Source: Cohnella sp. AR92
Lineage (GTDB): Bacteria > Bacillota > Bacilli > Paenibacillales > Paenibacillaceae
Reading direction: 5' to 3'
DNA: 64,000 bases
NCBI RefSeq assembly: GCF_003990975.1
Contig: NZ_RZJR01000003.1
Coordinates: 186,001-250,000, forward strand
In this document: positions 8,536-16,845 of the stretch, piece after piece
Layout of the letters: every line of letters begins with the position of its first letter
How positions within the stretch are numbered: position 1 is the stretch's first letter
Position numbers and translations under genes: made by a program
Notes under the pieces: generated by a model
The model's input: the letters and a program-made list of their open reading frames with translations, nothing else
What the model was told of the DNA's origin: nothing
Databases searched by the model: none

Positions 8536-10539
8536 ATGGCGCGCCATCTGGTAATCGGGAATGGGAAAATGTTGATCAATCTGGACCGCAATGGCTACAT
8601 GCGAGACTTGTACTATCCCTATGTCGGGCAACTCAACCATATCGGCGGGCAGGCGTGCCGGCTCGGGGTCTGGTGCAACGGCAAATTCGTCTGGCTGGAC
8701 GATGCGGGCTGGAAGATCGAGCTGGGCTATATCGACAATTCGCTGGTGACGAACGTGACGGCAAGGCACGAGGGTCTCGGGCTCGAGCTGCACATCAACG
8801 ACGGCATTCACCAACGGGAGAGCATCTACATCAAGAGGGTGGTTGTCCGCAACCTGCGTTCGGAGGCCAAGGAAGTTCGGGTATTTTTCCACCATGACCT
8901 GATGATCGACGGCAACGAAGTGGGCGATACGGCGGCTTATTATCCGGGCAATCGCACGCTCTTCCATTACAAGCGTTCCTCCTACTTCATGTTCAACGGC
9001 CGCTCCCAAGGGGGCGGGATCTTCCAATTCTCCACCGGAATCAAGCGATTCCAATCCGCGGAAGGCACATGGCGGGACGCGGAGGACGGGGAGCTCATGG
9101 GCAATGCCATCGCGCAGGGCTCGGTCGACAGCACGATCAGCTTCCGCGCGGACGTTCCCGGCGGAAGCGAGAGCACGTTCTACTACTGGATGTCGGTCGG
9201 CTCCGATCTGGAGGAAGTGAAGCGGCTCGATCAGTACGTGCAAGAGAGCCATCCGGAGAAGCTGCTCAGCCGCATCGTCATCTACTGGAACAACTGGCTG
9301 TCCAAGGTCGGCAACGACTTCGGGGATCTTCCTCCCGCGGTCGTCCGCCTGTTCAAGCACAGTCTTCTGATCGTCCGGACTCAAATCGACGAGAGAGGGG
9401 CCATTCTGGCGGCGAACGATACCGACATCCTGCAATATAACCGCGACCATTACAGCTACATGTGGCCTAGAGACGGGGCGCTTATCGCCGACGCGATGAG
9501 CATGGCGGGCTATCATGGCACGATCGCGCCGTTCTTCGACTTCTGCAATCGCGCCTTGTCGCCGGAAGGCTATCTGTATCACAAGTACAATCCGGACGGG
9601 ACGGTCGGATCGAGCTGGCATCCCTACGTGGTTCAAGGAAGTCCGCGGCTGCCGATCCAGGAAGACGAGACGGCGCTCGTCTTGTTCGCGTTATGGAAGG
9701 ACTATGAACGTCAAGGCGAGATCGAATTGTCCCAGACCCTGTACCCGACGCTGGTGCGCAAAGCGGCTTCCTTCCTGTGCGACTTCATCGAGCCCTCGCT
9801 CGGGCTTCCGATGCCTAGCTACGACCTATGGGAGGAACGGTACGGCATCTGGACGTATACGACCGCTTCGGTCTACGGCGGGCTGATGGCGGCGGCTTAC
9901 TTCGCGGATCTGTTTGGGGATTACGAGCGCAGCGACCGCTACCGGAACGTGGCGGAGCGGATGAAGATGGGGATGATCAATCATCTCTGGGACGAGGAGA
10001 AAGGCCGCTTCGCCCGCGGCCTCGTGCAGCGCGACGGCGTCTGGGTCAAGGACATGACGCTCGAGAGCAGCCTGTTCGGCCTGTTCGAATTCGGCGTGCT
10101 GCCCGCGGACGACGAGAGGGTCGTCAAGACGATGAACGCGATCGCATCCGGGCTCGCGATCCAGACGGAGATCGGCGGCATCGCGAGATACACCGACGAC
10201 TACTACTTCCAGCAGAGCGACGACGTGGAGCGGGTTCCCGGCAACCCGTGGATCATCTGCACGCTCTGGGTGGCGAACTTCCAGATCGAGACGGCGAAGA
10301 AGCTGGAGGATCTGGAAGAGCCGAAGAAGACGCTGGAGAAGGTGTCGCGCGGCACCCTTCAGGGCGGCAATCTGCCGGAACAGCTCCATCCGATCGACGG
10401 CACTCCGTTGTCCGTCGCGCCGCTCACCTGGTCGCATGCCACCTACATCAGCACGGTCAGCAAGTACGTACGCAAGCGCGAGCGGCTCGCCGCGACCGCG
10501 GGTACCCACGACTGGGAGCGGAACGGCGCGTTATCCTGA
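8536..10539 (+). CDS. Glycoside hydrolase family 15 (glucoamylase-like), intracellular
   Basis: A 667-residue protein with the GH15 layout: an N-terminal beta-sandwich-like region (about 1-270) and an alpha/alpha barrel. MWPRDG, the acidic YDLWEERYG region (probable catalytic acid) and LPEQLHP (probable catalytic base) mark the active site. GH15 enzymes release glucose from non-reducing ends of alpha-glucans; some members are trehalases or glucodextranases, so exact specificity is open. There is no signal peptide, so it should act in the cytoplasm, probably on glycogen. It occupies the place glgP (glycogen phosphorylase) has in the B. subtilis glgBCDAP operon. The ribosome site AAGGAAGGGG precedes the ATG. 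A strong terminator follows. Confidence 0.9.
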   Translation: MARHLVIGNGKMLINLDRNGYMRDLYYPYVGQLNHIGGQACRLGVWCNGKFVWLDDAGWKIELGYIDNSLVTNVTARHEGLGLELHINDGIHQRESIYIKRVVVRNLRSEAKEVRVFFHHDLMIDGNEVGDTAAYYPGNRTLFHYKRSSYFMFNGRSQGGGIFQFSTGIKRFQSAEGTWRDAEDGELMGNAIAQGSVDSTISFRADVPGGSESTFYYWMSVGSDLEEVKRLDQYVQESHPEKLLSRIVIYWNNWLSKVGNDFGDLPPAVVRLFKHSLLIVRTQIDERGAILAANDTDILQYNRDHYSYMWPRDGALIADAMSMAGYHGTIAPFFDFCNRALSPEGYLYHKYNPDGTVGSSWHPYVVQGSPRLPIQEDETALVLFALWKDYERQGEIELSQTLYPTLVRKAASFLCDFIEPSLGLPMPSYDLWEERYGIWTYTTASVYGGLMAAAYFADLFGDYERSDRYRNVAERMKMGMINHLWDEEKGRFARGLVQRDGVWVKDMTLESSLFGLFEFGVLPADDERVVKTMNAIASGLAIQTEIGGIARYTDDYYFQQSDDVERVPGNPWIICTLWVANFQIETAKKLEDLEEPKKTLEKVSRGTLQGGNLPEQLHPIDGTPLSVAPLTWSHATYISTVSKYVRKRERLAATAGTHDWERNGALS

Positions 10540-10549
10540 GCAAAAGGCA

Positions 10550-10597
10550 GACGAAGAACCGGCCGGTGCATCTCGCACGGCCGGTTCTTCGTCTTAT
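10550..10597. terminator. Bidirectional terminator between convergent genes
   Basis: A perfect 16-bp inverted repeat (10550-10565 with 10578-10593) has T-rich flanks on both strands. It ends the glycogen operon on + and the epimerase-like gene on -. Confidence 0.85.
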
Positions 10598-10607
10598 TTC
10601 TATCGGG

Positions 10608-11543
10608 TCAACCGTCCAATTCCGCTTCCCAGGCTCTCATTTGCTTGGCGAAGGTGCTCATCATCTCGCCCGCGGAGTAAGATCCGCTGAAGTCCTCGAC
10701 GCCGAGCCAGCCGCGGTAGCCGACCGCTCTGAGGTCGCTTAGGATCTGCTTCCAAGGCACGGCTCCGCTCGCGATCGAACGCCAGCCGCACGTCCATTCC
10801 GCCGGAGCGAACGGATCGGGATCCGGCCCGGCATTCCCGCGAGACTTCGCGGCATTCGGGTGATGGCTTCCGTCCGCCCGAACCTCGCGGGGGGCCCACC
10901 CGGCATTCTTCACGTGCACGTGGGCGAGGTAGGGGCCGAGGATCTCCATGCCCATGCGGAAGTTCTCCATTCCTTCGTGAATCATGTTGCCCGGATCCAG
11001 CAGCACGCCGACTAGCTCCGGCGAGTAACGGCTGGCGAGGCGATAAGCGGCGGAAGCGCTGGGAATGATGGTGCCGTGATGGATCTCGATCAGAGCTTTG
11101 ATTCCATGGCTCCGAGCCAGGCCTTCGACTTTGTCCAGATAAGCGACGGCTTCCGCGAATTGCCTGGCATAGCCGATATCCGCCCGATAAGCCGGAACTC
11201 CGACGCGCATCATGGAAGCTCCGAGCCTGCTTGCCATGCGGAACAAGGCTTCCGTACCTTCGAGATCGCCGCACGTTAGATAGGGAACAAGCGCGATGGA
11301 CTGGAGCCCGTTGTTAGCGGCCGATAACCGGAAGCGCTCAACCTCTTCCGGAGCGGCGGAGGGAGCCAGGGTCGAACGATTATTGCCCCAGAAGGATGGG
11401 GGTTCGTCGAGAGCGGAAGCGGGAGTTTCCTTGCATCTCCATTCGATGCCTTCGATGCCGGCGAGTCTGGCGGCTTCGCACGTTTCCTCCGGGGTCAGTT
11501 CGGGAGCGGAGACGGTGAAGACGGATAAACGGAATCTGGACAT
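10608..11543 (-). CDS. Sugar phosphate isomerase/epimerase (xylose-isomerase-like TIM barrel)
   Basis: A 311-residue TIM-barrel protein of the AP endonuclease 2 / sugar isomerase superfamily. Visible barrel motifs are LAGIEGIEWR near the N-terminus, LIEIHHGTI (metal-binding region), GVLLDPGNMIHEG, YLAHVHVKNAG and GWLGVEDFSG near the C-terminus, which supply the usual Glu, Asp, His and Glu metal ligands. Substrate cannot be told from sequence. On the minus strand AGGAGG precedes the ATG. It is a single gene converging on the glycogen operon. Other members act on inositol derivatives, tagatose or uncharacterised sugars. Confidence 0.8.
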   Translation of the reverse strand: MSRFRLSVFTVSAPELTPEETCEAARLAGIEGIEWRCKETPASALDEPPSFWGNNRSTLAPSAAPEEVERFRLSAANNGLQSIALVPYLTCGDLEGTEALFRMASRLGASMMRVGVPAYRADIGYARQFAEAVAYLDKVEGLARSHGIKALIEIHHGTIIPSASAAYRLASRYSPELVGVLLDPGNMIHEGMENFRMGMEILGPYLAHVHVKNAGWAPREVRADGSHHPNAAKSRGNAGPDPDPFAPAEWTCGWRSIASGAVPWKQILSDLRAVGYRGWLGVEDFSGSYSAGEMMSTFAKQMRAWEAELDG

Positions 11544-11765
11544 AAGGGGGTTGACCTCCTGCGGCGAAGCCGTCGATTGAATTCCTCTCCCTCATTCTAG
11601 CATCGGGATCGAGAAGGGAGACGGAGATTCGCGAAGAACTTAATAGGAGATAAGGGAAACCGCCAAGAGGTCAATTCAAGTCAAATCGAGTTCGTCGCCA
11701 AGGGGCCGATTAATCAAATTGAGATCGGCTCAAAGGCGATCGGAAGCAAGAGGAGGTTTAAAAGG

Positions 11766-12518
11766 ATGAGCACGAATCGAAATACCGCTGACGCAGCCTC
11801 GAATCCATTCGTTCCCGTTTTCTTCGTATTGTGCGGGACGTCCATCCTGTGCGTGCTGCTATTAATCGTTCGAGGGCTCGAAGTGGACGAGTTCCGCTAC
11901 GGTTTTCTGCTCTGGAACCTATTCCTGGCCTGGCTTCCGTTGATGACATCCATGCTGGCGCTGCTGGTGGCGTCCAATCATGGGCTAAGCGAAAGCGTCA
12001 AGAAGCCGGCGTTGTTCGTCTTGGGCATCGGCTGGCTGCTGCTTTATCCGAACGCTCCCTATTTGACCACGGATCTCATTCATCTTTTTATCGAACATAG
12101 CTTTACCTGGGAGACAAGCCCGGAATCCTTGATTCTTTGGTTCGATCTGATCCTATACTTCTTGTTCTCCTGGTGCGGGCTCATGCTCGGTTACTTATCG
12201 ATGAATCACTTCCATGATCTAGTAAGAAGCTACTTCGGCAGAGCGGCTGGCTGGCTGTTCATTCTGGTCGTTTCTTTCCTGGGAGGCTTCGGCGTTTACC
12301 TCGGAAGGGTCATTCGCCTGAACAGCTGGGATGTCTTGTTCAGCCCTTTCCGCTTGATCGAAGGCGTTCGGGCGGGCTTGGATTACCGCGGCTTTATCTT
12401 TACAATTTTGTTCGGCCTGCTTATTCTTATCGTATACCTGTCGATCATAAGCTTGAGGTATGTCGCTTCCGGAGGGATTGGCCGGCGGGAGGAGCCCGCC
12501 GAATGGTTCAAAAGATGA
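11766..12518 (+). CDS. DUF1361 integral membrane protein
   Basis: A 250-residue, very hydrophobic protein with about seven membrane segments. LLYPNAPYLTTDLIHL is the hallmark of the DUF1361 family, whose function is unknown. GAGGAGG lies about 8 nt upstream of the ATG. It is followed by a zinc-ribbon gene with its own candidate promoter, so a shared transcript is possible but not required. The context gives no clear functional hint. Confidence 0.85.
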   Translation: MSTNRNTADAASNPFVPVFFVLCGTSILCVLLLIVRGLEVDEFRYGFLLWNLFLAWLPLMTSMLALLVASNHGLSESVKKPALFVLGIGWLLLYPNAPYLTTDLIHLFIEHSFTWETSPESLILWFDLILYFLFSWCGLMLGYLSMNHFHDLVRSYFGRAAGWLFILVVSFLGGFGVYLGRVIRLNSWDVLFSPFRLIEGVRAGLDYRGFIFTILFGLLILIVYLSIISLRYVASGGIGRREEPAEWFKR

Positions 12519-12540
12519 ATAAATTAAGACTTACGGAACC

Positions 12541-12569
12541 GTGACGGCGCCGGATGCGTATGGGATAAT
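12541..12569 (+). promoter_or_regulatory. Candidate extended -10 promoter of the zinc-ribbon gene
   Basis: GTGACG (12541-12546), a 17-bp spacer, and GATAAT (12564-12569) preceded by TGG make a plausible extended -10 promoter. The expected start would give a short leader with the GGAGG site at 12581-12585. Confidence 0.45.
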
Positions 12570-12594
12570 AGAGTCGAATTGGAGGCGGATGGAC

Positions 12595-13146
12595 ATGAGT
12601 TTTCTGAAGAAATTTACGGAGACGGTAAGCAAAGGCGTATCGACCGCTACGGAGAAGGCGCAGCAGACGGTCGAGATCACGAAGCTGCATTCCCAAATCT
12701 CCGGCAAACGCAAAGAAATCGACAAGCGGTTCGCGCGCATAGGCGAGGCCGTCTATCAAGCATATTTGGAGAAAGACCTCAGGAAGGCGGAGAGCCAAGC
12801 CATTCCGGAGTGCGAAGCCATTAGCGGAATTCGCCAGGACATCGAAGCGCTGGAGGATCGCATCCGCGAGCTGCGCAACGAGAAGGAATGCGTCTGCGGC
12901 AATACGGTCTCGTTCGATACGAAGTTCTGCCCGACTTGCGGGCATAAGTTCGACATTCCGGAACCGAAGCCGGTCGCGGCCGTTCCGGTGAGCGAGATCC
13001 CGGAGGATTCGGAGATCGTGGAAGCGATCGTGGAGGATCCGGTTCCGGCGGCCAAGACGACGGTGGCCTACTGCGGCAATTGCGGGGAAGAGCTGAAGGG
13101 AGAACTGCGGTTCTGCCCGAACTGCGGGCATCCTGCGGCGGGTTAA
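12595..13146 (+). CDS. Coiled-coil protein with two C-terminal zinc ribbons
   Basis: A 183-residue protein. The N-terminal half (about 1-100) is charged, helical and likely coiled coil (QISGKRKEIDKRF, IEALEDRIRELRNEKE). It is followed by two four-Cys zinc ribbons, one with C-x-C spacing then CPTC, the second YCGNC then CPNC, separated by a Pro/Val/Glu-rich linker. Such zinc-ribbon proteins are common and poorly characterised in Firmicutes. Three ATGs are in frame (12541-phase, 12589, 12595); 12595 is 9 nt after GGAGG and gives MSFLKKFTETV, so it is preferred. Probably cytoplasmic, function unknown. Confidence 0.8.
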   Translation: MSFLKKFTETVSKGVSTATEKAQQTVEITKLHSQISGKRKEIDKRFARIGEAVYQAYLEKDLRKAESQAIPECEAISGIRQDIEALEDRIRELRNEKECVCGNTVSFDTKFCPTCGHKFDIPEPKPVAAVPVSEIPEDSEIVEAIVEDPVPAAKTTVAYCGNCGEELKGELRFCPNCGHPAAG

Positions 13147-13190
13147 TCGGACAGCGGAAAAGTTGGCGGTTGATGGGAATGAAGAAGCGT

Positions 13191-13227
13191 AGAGTCGGCG
13201 GACGAAGGTTCGCTCGGCTCTTTTTTT
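13191..13227 (+). terminator. Terminator after the zinc-ribbon gene
   Basis: An imperfect stem (AGAGTCGGCG pairing with the CGCTCGGCTCT region) is followed by seven T. Confidence 0.7.
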
Positions 13228-13277
13228 GTCTTCCGGCCGTTGCCGGACGCAGTCCATTCGAAGCGTAACGTTTAATC

Positions 13278-13513
13278 GAATCATAATGTCACAACACAAC
13301 ATCTCATAGCTTGGATATGGAATCGTAACTGGCAACGGTACCTAAACCCACCACCGAATCGTAACGTCGCAACCGTACCGCAAGCAACCCGCAACAAAAT
13401 CGCCACGTCGCAACCGTGCTATAACCCTCAAACGAATCGCCACATAACAAACGTACCGTAATCCTCAACCGAATCGTAACATCGCAACCGTACCGTAACT
13501 CACAACCGTACCG
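13278..13513. repeat. Degenerate 37-bp tandem repeat, about six copies
   Basis: Unit starts at about 13278, 13320, 13356, 13397, 13434 and 13471 (spacings 36-42). The best copies read GAATCGTAAC, then ATCGCAACCGTACCGTAAC, then about 8 nt rich in C and A. Later copies are the closest to each other. There are no open frames of note and the copies are too degenerate, without unique spacers, for CRISPR. The role is unknown. Confidence 0.8.
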
Positions 13514-13696
13514 TAACGGAACTTTGAGACTCTTACAGACGCAAATTGATGGCTTTTGGATTTTAACGGAAATATTTGACTCTTACACGAACAATCCCGC
13601 TCTAATCTAACCTGAAATTCAATATAAGCGTCGCAAAATTCCGTTAGAATTCAAAGCCACGCTTTTTTGGCGAATAAGGGGCTGAAATTTCCGTTA
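13514..13696. repeat. Large imperfect inverted repeat built from TAACGGAA units
   Basis: TAACGGAA occurs at 13514 and 13564, and its complement TTCCGTTA at 13639 and 13689, so each pair is exactly 50 bp apart. The two 58-bp arms (13514-13571 and 13639-13696) are alignable when one is reversed: both carry TAACGGAA, N, TTT, then a CTTA box, a TGGCTTT box and a second TAACGGAA. It directly abuts the tandem repeat. No transposase is present. It could be a non-autonomous mobile element, a REP-like sequence or a structured RNA. Confidence 0.75.
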
Positions 13697-13802
13697 GCCG
13701 AATGCCGAACTGCCATTAATGCCAATAGCCGTAAGCCGACAGCAGTCGAGCGTCGACCGGGGAATCGCAAGCGAGCCCTTGCCGGTACGTCGGCGAAAGA
13801 GA

Positions 13803-13814
13803 GCAGCCGGCTGC
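13803..13814 (-). terminator. Possible weak terminator of the LacI-type gene
   Basis: The perfect 12-bp palindrome GCAGCCGGCTGC lies 40 nt past the regulator stop and is followed on the minus strand by TCTCTTTCG. It has no loop and a poor T tract, so the call is weak. The rest of 13697-13854 shows no gene. Confidence 0.3.
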
Positions 13815-13854
13815 CTTTGCGTCTTCTACCTCTGAAGCCGACCTTCCATTAACG

Positions 13855-14871
13855 CTATTCCCGTAGCGAGACGGACCTTCTCGCGATCAACTCGGCCGGT
13901 AGCACGATGCGGCGCCATGGCTGGGGTGCCTGATCCCTCTCCTCGATTCGCTCGATGAGCATCTGCATGCCGAGATAGCCGAATTGGTAGGCCTGCTGCG
14001 CAATTACGGTAAGGAAAGGATCGATCTCGGAATAAGGGCCGAGATCGTCGAAGCCGACGACGGAGAGTTCCTCCGGTACCCGTATGCCGCGATTCATCAG
14101 CGTGCGAATCACTTCGACGGCGAGCACGTTGTTGCCCGCCACGATGGCTGTCGGCGGCGGATTCATCGAATCCAGCCAGCTTTCAATATCCGAGAGATCG
14201 CTCTTCGGTTCGAACGCGGTCTCCAGGACATATTGCTCGTCGTACTCCAGGTCGTTCAGCTTAAGGGCTTCCCGGAACCCTTCCAAACGAAGTCGCGCGC
14301 TCGAGATCGAGGGCAAGCCGTTGATCAGCGCGATTCGCCGATGGCCGCGCGAGGTCAGGTGATCGACCAGCTTGCGCGCCCCTTCCTTCGTATCCCCCAA
14401 CACGACATCGCTTCCCATCCCAGGCACTTCGCGGTCGAGCAGCACGAACGGAACGTTATGCCGCCGAAGGCTCTCGAGATGAGGCAGCGAGGAATCGCCG
14501 GCAGGCGCGACGAGGACGCCGTCGGCTCTCGTGGCGAGAATCGTGTCGACGTAGTCTTTCTCCTTCTGGGCGTTCTCGTCGGAATTGCCGAACAACAGAC
14601 GGTAGCCTTGTTTCTTGGCGGAATCTTCCGCTCCTCTGGCGAGAGTGGTATAGAAAGGGTTCGTAATATCCGTAATCAGCAGGAACAGCAGCTTGCTCTG
14701 CTGGAGAACGAGGCTCCGGGCCATGTGATTCGGAACGTAATTCAGCTCCTCCATGACCTTCTGGACCTTCGCTCTTGTTTTGTCGCTGATCTTGCCAGTG
14801 TTATTGATAACCCTGGACACGGTCATCGCGGATACGCCTGCTTTAGCGGCGATATCATAGATCGTAACCAT
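13855..14871 (-). CDS. LacI-family transcriptional regulator, probable fucose-operon repressor
   Basis: A 338-residue regulator. The N-terminal HTH ([20 protein letters not shown]) is followed by the hinge and a periplasmic-binding-protein-like effector domain; [10 protein letters not shown] and [10 protein letters not shown] are typical. It is transcribed away from fucI, with 125 bp between the starts and an operator-like palindrome in between, so control of the fuc genes and itself is likely. The frame is open from 14934, but the ATG at 14871 gives the standard MVTIYDIA N-terminus, has AAAGGGG upstream, and lies downstream of the inferred start point. The inducer is unknown; L-fucose or a phosphorylated intermediate is the natural guess. 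Confidence 0.9.
   Translation of the reverse strand: MVTIYDIAAKAGVSAMTVSRVINNTGKISDKTRAKVQKVMEELNYVPNHMARSLVLQQSKLLFLLITDITNPFYTTLARGAEDSAKKQGYRLLFGNSDENAQKEKDYVDTILATRADGVLVAPAGDSSLPHLESLRRHNVPFVLLDREVPGMGSDVVLGDTKEGARKLVDHLTSRGHRRIALINGLPSISSARLRLEGFREALKLNDLEYDEQYVLETAFEPKSDLSDIESWLDSMNPPPTAIVAGNNVLAVEVIRTLMNRGIRVPEELSVVGFDDLGPYSEIDPFLTVIAQQAYQFGYLGMQMLIERIEERDQAPQPWRRIVLPAELIARRSVSLRE
14799..14812. promoter_or_regulatory. Operator-like sequence inside the regulator HTH coding region
   Basis: TGTTATTGATAACC matches the main palindrome at 14956 in 12 of 14 positions; the two centres are 157 bp apart, close to 15 helical turns. It encodes VINN of the HTH, whose codons naturally look like this, so it may be chance. 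Confidence 0.3.
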
Positions 14872-14905
14872 ATGCAGAGCCCCTTTGTCGTCCATATTCA
14901 TTTTT

Positions 14906-14934
14906 ATCTTACCTAACTTCCCGATTGACAGCAA
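14906..14934 (-). promoter_or_regulatory. Promoter of the LacI-type regulator
   Basis: Read on the minus strand: TTGCTG (14934-14929), a 17-bp spacer, then TAAGAT (14911-14906). The start point would be near 14899, leaving a short leader before the ATG at 14871. Confidence 0.6.
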
Positions 14935-14953
14935 GCCATTTGCCTGCTAGTTT
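14925..14953 (+). promoter_or_regulatory. Promoter of the fuc operon
   Basis: A consensus TTGACA (14925-14930) is followed after 17 bp by the weak -10 TAGTTT (14948-14953). The expected start near 14960 lies inside the palindromic operator, which suits repression. Confidence 0.5.
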
Positions 14954-14955
14954 AG

Positions 14956-14969
14956 TGTTATCGATAACA
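14956..14969. promoter_or_regulatory. LacI-family operator (also a cre match) in front of fucI
   Basis: TGTTATCGATAACA is a perfect 14-bp palindrome with the central CG typical of LacI-family operators. It also fits the degenerate CcpA cre pattern TGWNANCGNTNWCA, so it could serve the local repressor, CcpA or both. Confidence 0.7.
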
Positions 14970-14996
14970 TTTTATATCATTTGGAGGTGCATGGGG

Positions 14997-16787
14997 ATGG
15001 CAGAGCAAAGCTTCCGTTGGCAAGGAGAATTCCCTAAGATCGGCATTAGGCCGACGATTGACGGACGGCGCAGAGGCGTGCGCGAATCTCTCGAAGAACA
15101 AACGATGAACATGGCGATCGGCGTAGCCAAGCTGATTGCGGACCATCTTCGTTACCCGGACGGCACCCCTGTCGAGTGCGTCATTGCCGACAGCACGATC
15201 GGCGGCGTGGCGGAATCGGCGGCTGCGGCGGCCAAGTTCGCGAAAGAAAATGTAGGTGTATCGATAACAGTAACGCCGTGCTGGTGCTACGGGACCGAGA
15301 CCATGGACATGAACCCGTCCATTCCGAATGCGATCTGGGGCTTTAACGGAACGGAACGGCCGGGGGCCGTTTACTTGGCGGCGGTGTTGTCCGCGCATGC
15401 CCAGAAGGGGCTGCCGGCATTCGGGATCTACGGAGAAGACGTGCAGGATGCGGGAACGACGGATCTCCCGGAAGACGTTAAGGGCAAGCTGCTCGCATTC
15501 GCCCGCGCCGGACTTGCGGTCGCGATGATGAAGGGAAAGTCCTATCTGTCGATGGGCTCCGTCTCCATGGGAATTGCGGGCTCGATTGTAAGCGATTCCT
15601 TCTTCCAGGACTATCTCGGGATGAGAACGGAATATATCGATATGAGCGAATTCGTAAGGCGAATGGACGAGGGGATCTACGATCCGGTCGAATTCGAGAA
15701 AGCGCTCTCTTGGGTAAAGGCGAACTGCAAGGAAGGTCCGGACAACAACCCGGCGTCCCTTCAGTCCACCCGGGAGCGGAAGGATGGCGAGTGGGAGACG
15801 GTCGTCAAGATGGCGCTGATCGCCCGCGATCTGATGGCGGGGAATCCGAGGCTGAAGGAGCTTGGCTACGAAGAGGAAGCCCAAGGCCGCAACGCGATCG
15901 TCTCCGGCTTCCAAGGGCAGCGTCAATGGACGGATCACTTCCCTAACGGAGACTTCATGGAAGCGATTCTTAATTCCTCGTACGACTGGAACGGCATTCG
16001 CGCTCCTTATATCGTGGCGACGGAGAACGACAGCTTGAACGGCGTCGTGATGCTGTTCGGCTACCTGTTGACCAATACGGCGCAGATCTTCGCGGATGTC
16101 CGCACCTATTGGAGCCCGGACGCCGTCGAGCGCGTCACCGGTCACAAGCTTAGCGGTGCCGCTGCGGGAGGCTTGCTGCACCTGATCAATTCGGGTGCGG
16201 CTACATTGGACGGTACCGGCGAACAGACCAGAGACGGGAATCCGGCAATGAAGCCGTTCTGGGAGATTACGGCGGAGGAAGCCCAGAGATGCCTGGATGC
16301 CACCTCCTGGCGTCCGGCGTCCGTCGAATATTTCCGCGGAGGCGGTTTCTCTTCGGACTTCCTGACGCGCGGCGGCATGCCGATGACGATGTCCCGTCTC
16401 AATCTGGTGAAGGGGATCGGGCCGGTGCTGCAGATTGCGGAAGGCTACTCCGTCGAACTTCCGGCCGAAGTGCACGATACGCTCGACAAGCGTACGGATC
16501 CGACTTGGCCGACGACTTGGTTCGCGCCGATTCTGACGGGAGAAGGAGCGTTCACGAGCGTTTACGACGTAATGGACAACTGGGGGGCGAATCACGGTTC
16601 GATCAGCTTCGGCCATATCGGCGCCGACTTGATCACGCTCGCGTCGATGCTCCGGATCCCTGTCAGCATGCATAACGTGGAGAAGAGCAAGCTGTTCCGT
16701 CCTCGCGCGTGGGGATTGTTCGGAACGGCTGATTCGGAAGGCGCGGATTATCGCGCTTGCGGGAATTTCGGACCGTTGTATAAATAA
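14997..16787 (+). CDS. fucI: L-fucose isomerase
   Basis: FucI interconverts L-fucose and L-fuculose, the first step of the isomerase pathway; the family uses Mn2+. The 596-residue length matches bacterial FucI (about 590), and motifs such as [22 protein letters not shown] near the N-terminus (given in part: [18 protein letters not shown]) and [19 protein letters not shown] are characteristic. The frame is open upstream to 14925, but the ATG at 14997 is 9 nt after TTGGAGGTG and gives MAEQSFRW. First gene of fucI-fucA-kinase-fucU; the palindromic operator lies 28 nt upstream. Confidence 0.95.
   Translation: MAEQSFRWQGEFPKIGIRPTIDGRRRGVRESLEEQTMNMAIGVAKLIADHLRYPDGTPVECVIADSTIGGVAESAAAAAKFAKENVGVSITVTPCWCYGTETMDMNPSIPNAIWGFNGTERPGAVYLAAVLSAHAQKGLPAFGIYGEDVQDAGTTDLPEDVKGKLLAFARAGLAVAMMKGKSYLSMGSVSMGIAGSIVSDSFFQDYLGMRTEYIDMSEFVRRMDEGIYDPVEFEKALSWVKANCKEGPDNNPASLQSTRERKDGEWETVVKMALIARDLMAGNPRLKELGYEEEAQGRNAIVSGFQGQRQWTDHFPNGDFMEAILNSSYDWNGIRAPYIVATENDSLNGVVMLFGYLLTNTAQIFADVRTYWSPDAVERVTGHKLSGAAAGGLLHLINSGAATLDGTGEQTRDGNPAMKPFWEITAEEAQRCLDATSWRPASVEYFRGGGFSSDFLTRGGMPMTMSRLNLVKGIGPVLQIAEGYSVELPAEVHDTLDKRTDPTWPTTWFAPILTGEGAFTSVYDVMDNWGANHGSISFGHIGADLITLASMLRIPVSMHNVEKSKLFRPRAWGLFGTADSEGADYRACGNFGPLYK
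15257..15270. promoter_or_regulatory. Operator-like sequence inside fucI
   Basis: GTGTATCGATAACA shares its last 11 bases (TATCGATAACA) with the main operator, 301 bp downstream of it. It could be an auxiliary operator for looping, or coincidence within coding sequence (VSITV). Confidence 0.4.
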
Positions 16788-16845
16788 ATTAATTCCGGCC
16801 GCTGCGAGGAATCGCGGCGGTCGATAGGAAGAGGGGAACCGCAAG

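Noticed and set aside
13278..13513. Possible CRISPR array
   Set aside because: Copies are contiguous and degenerate with no unique spacers and no cas genes in the window.
13667..13852. A 61-codon plus-strand frame in the repeat region
   Set aside because: It begins inside the inverted repeat, lacks a ribosome site and has no recognisable composition of a real protein.
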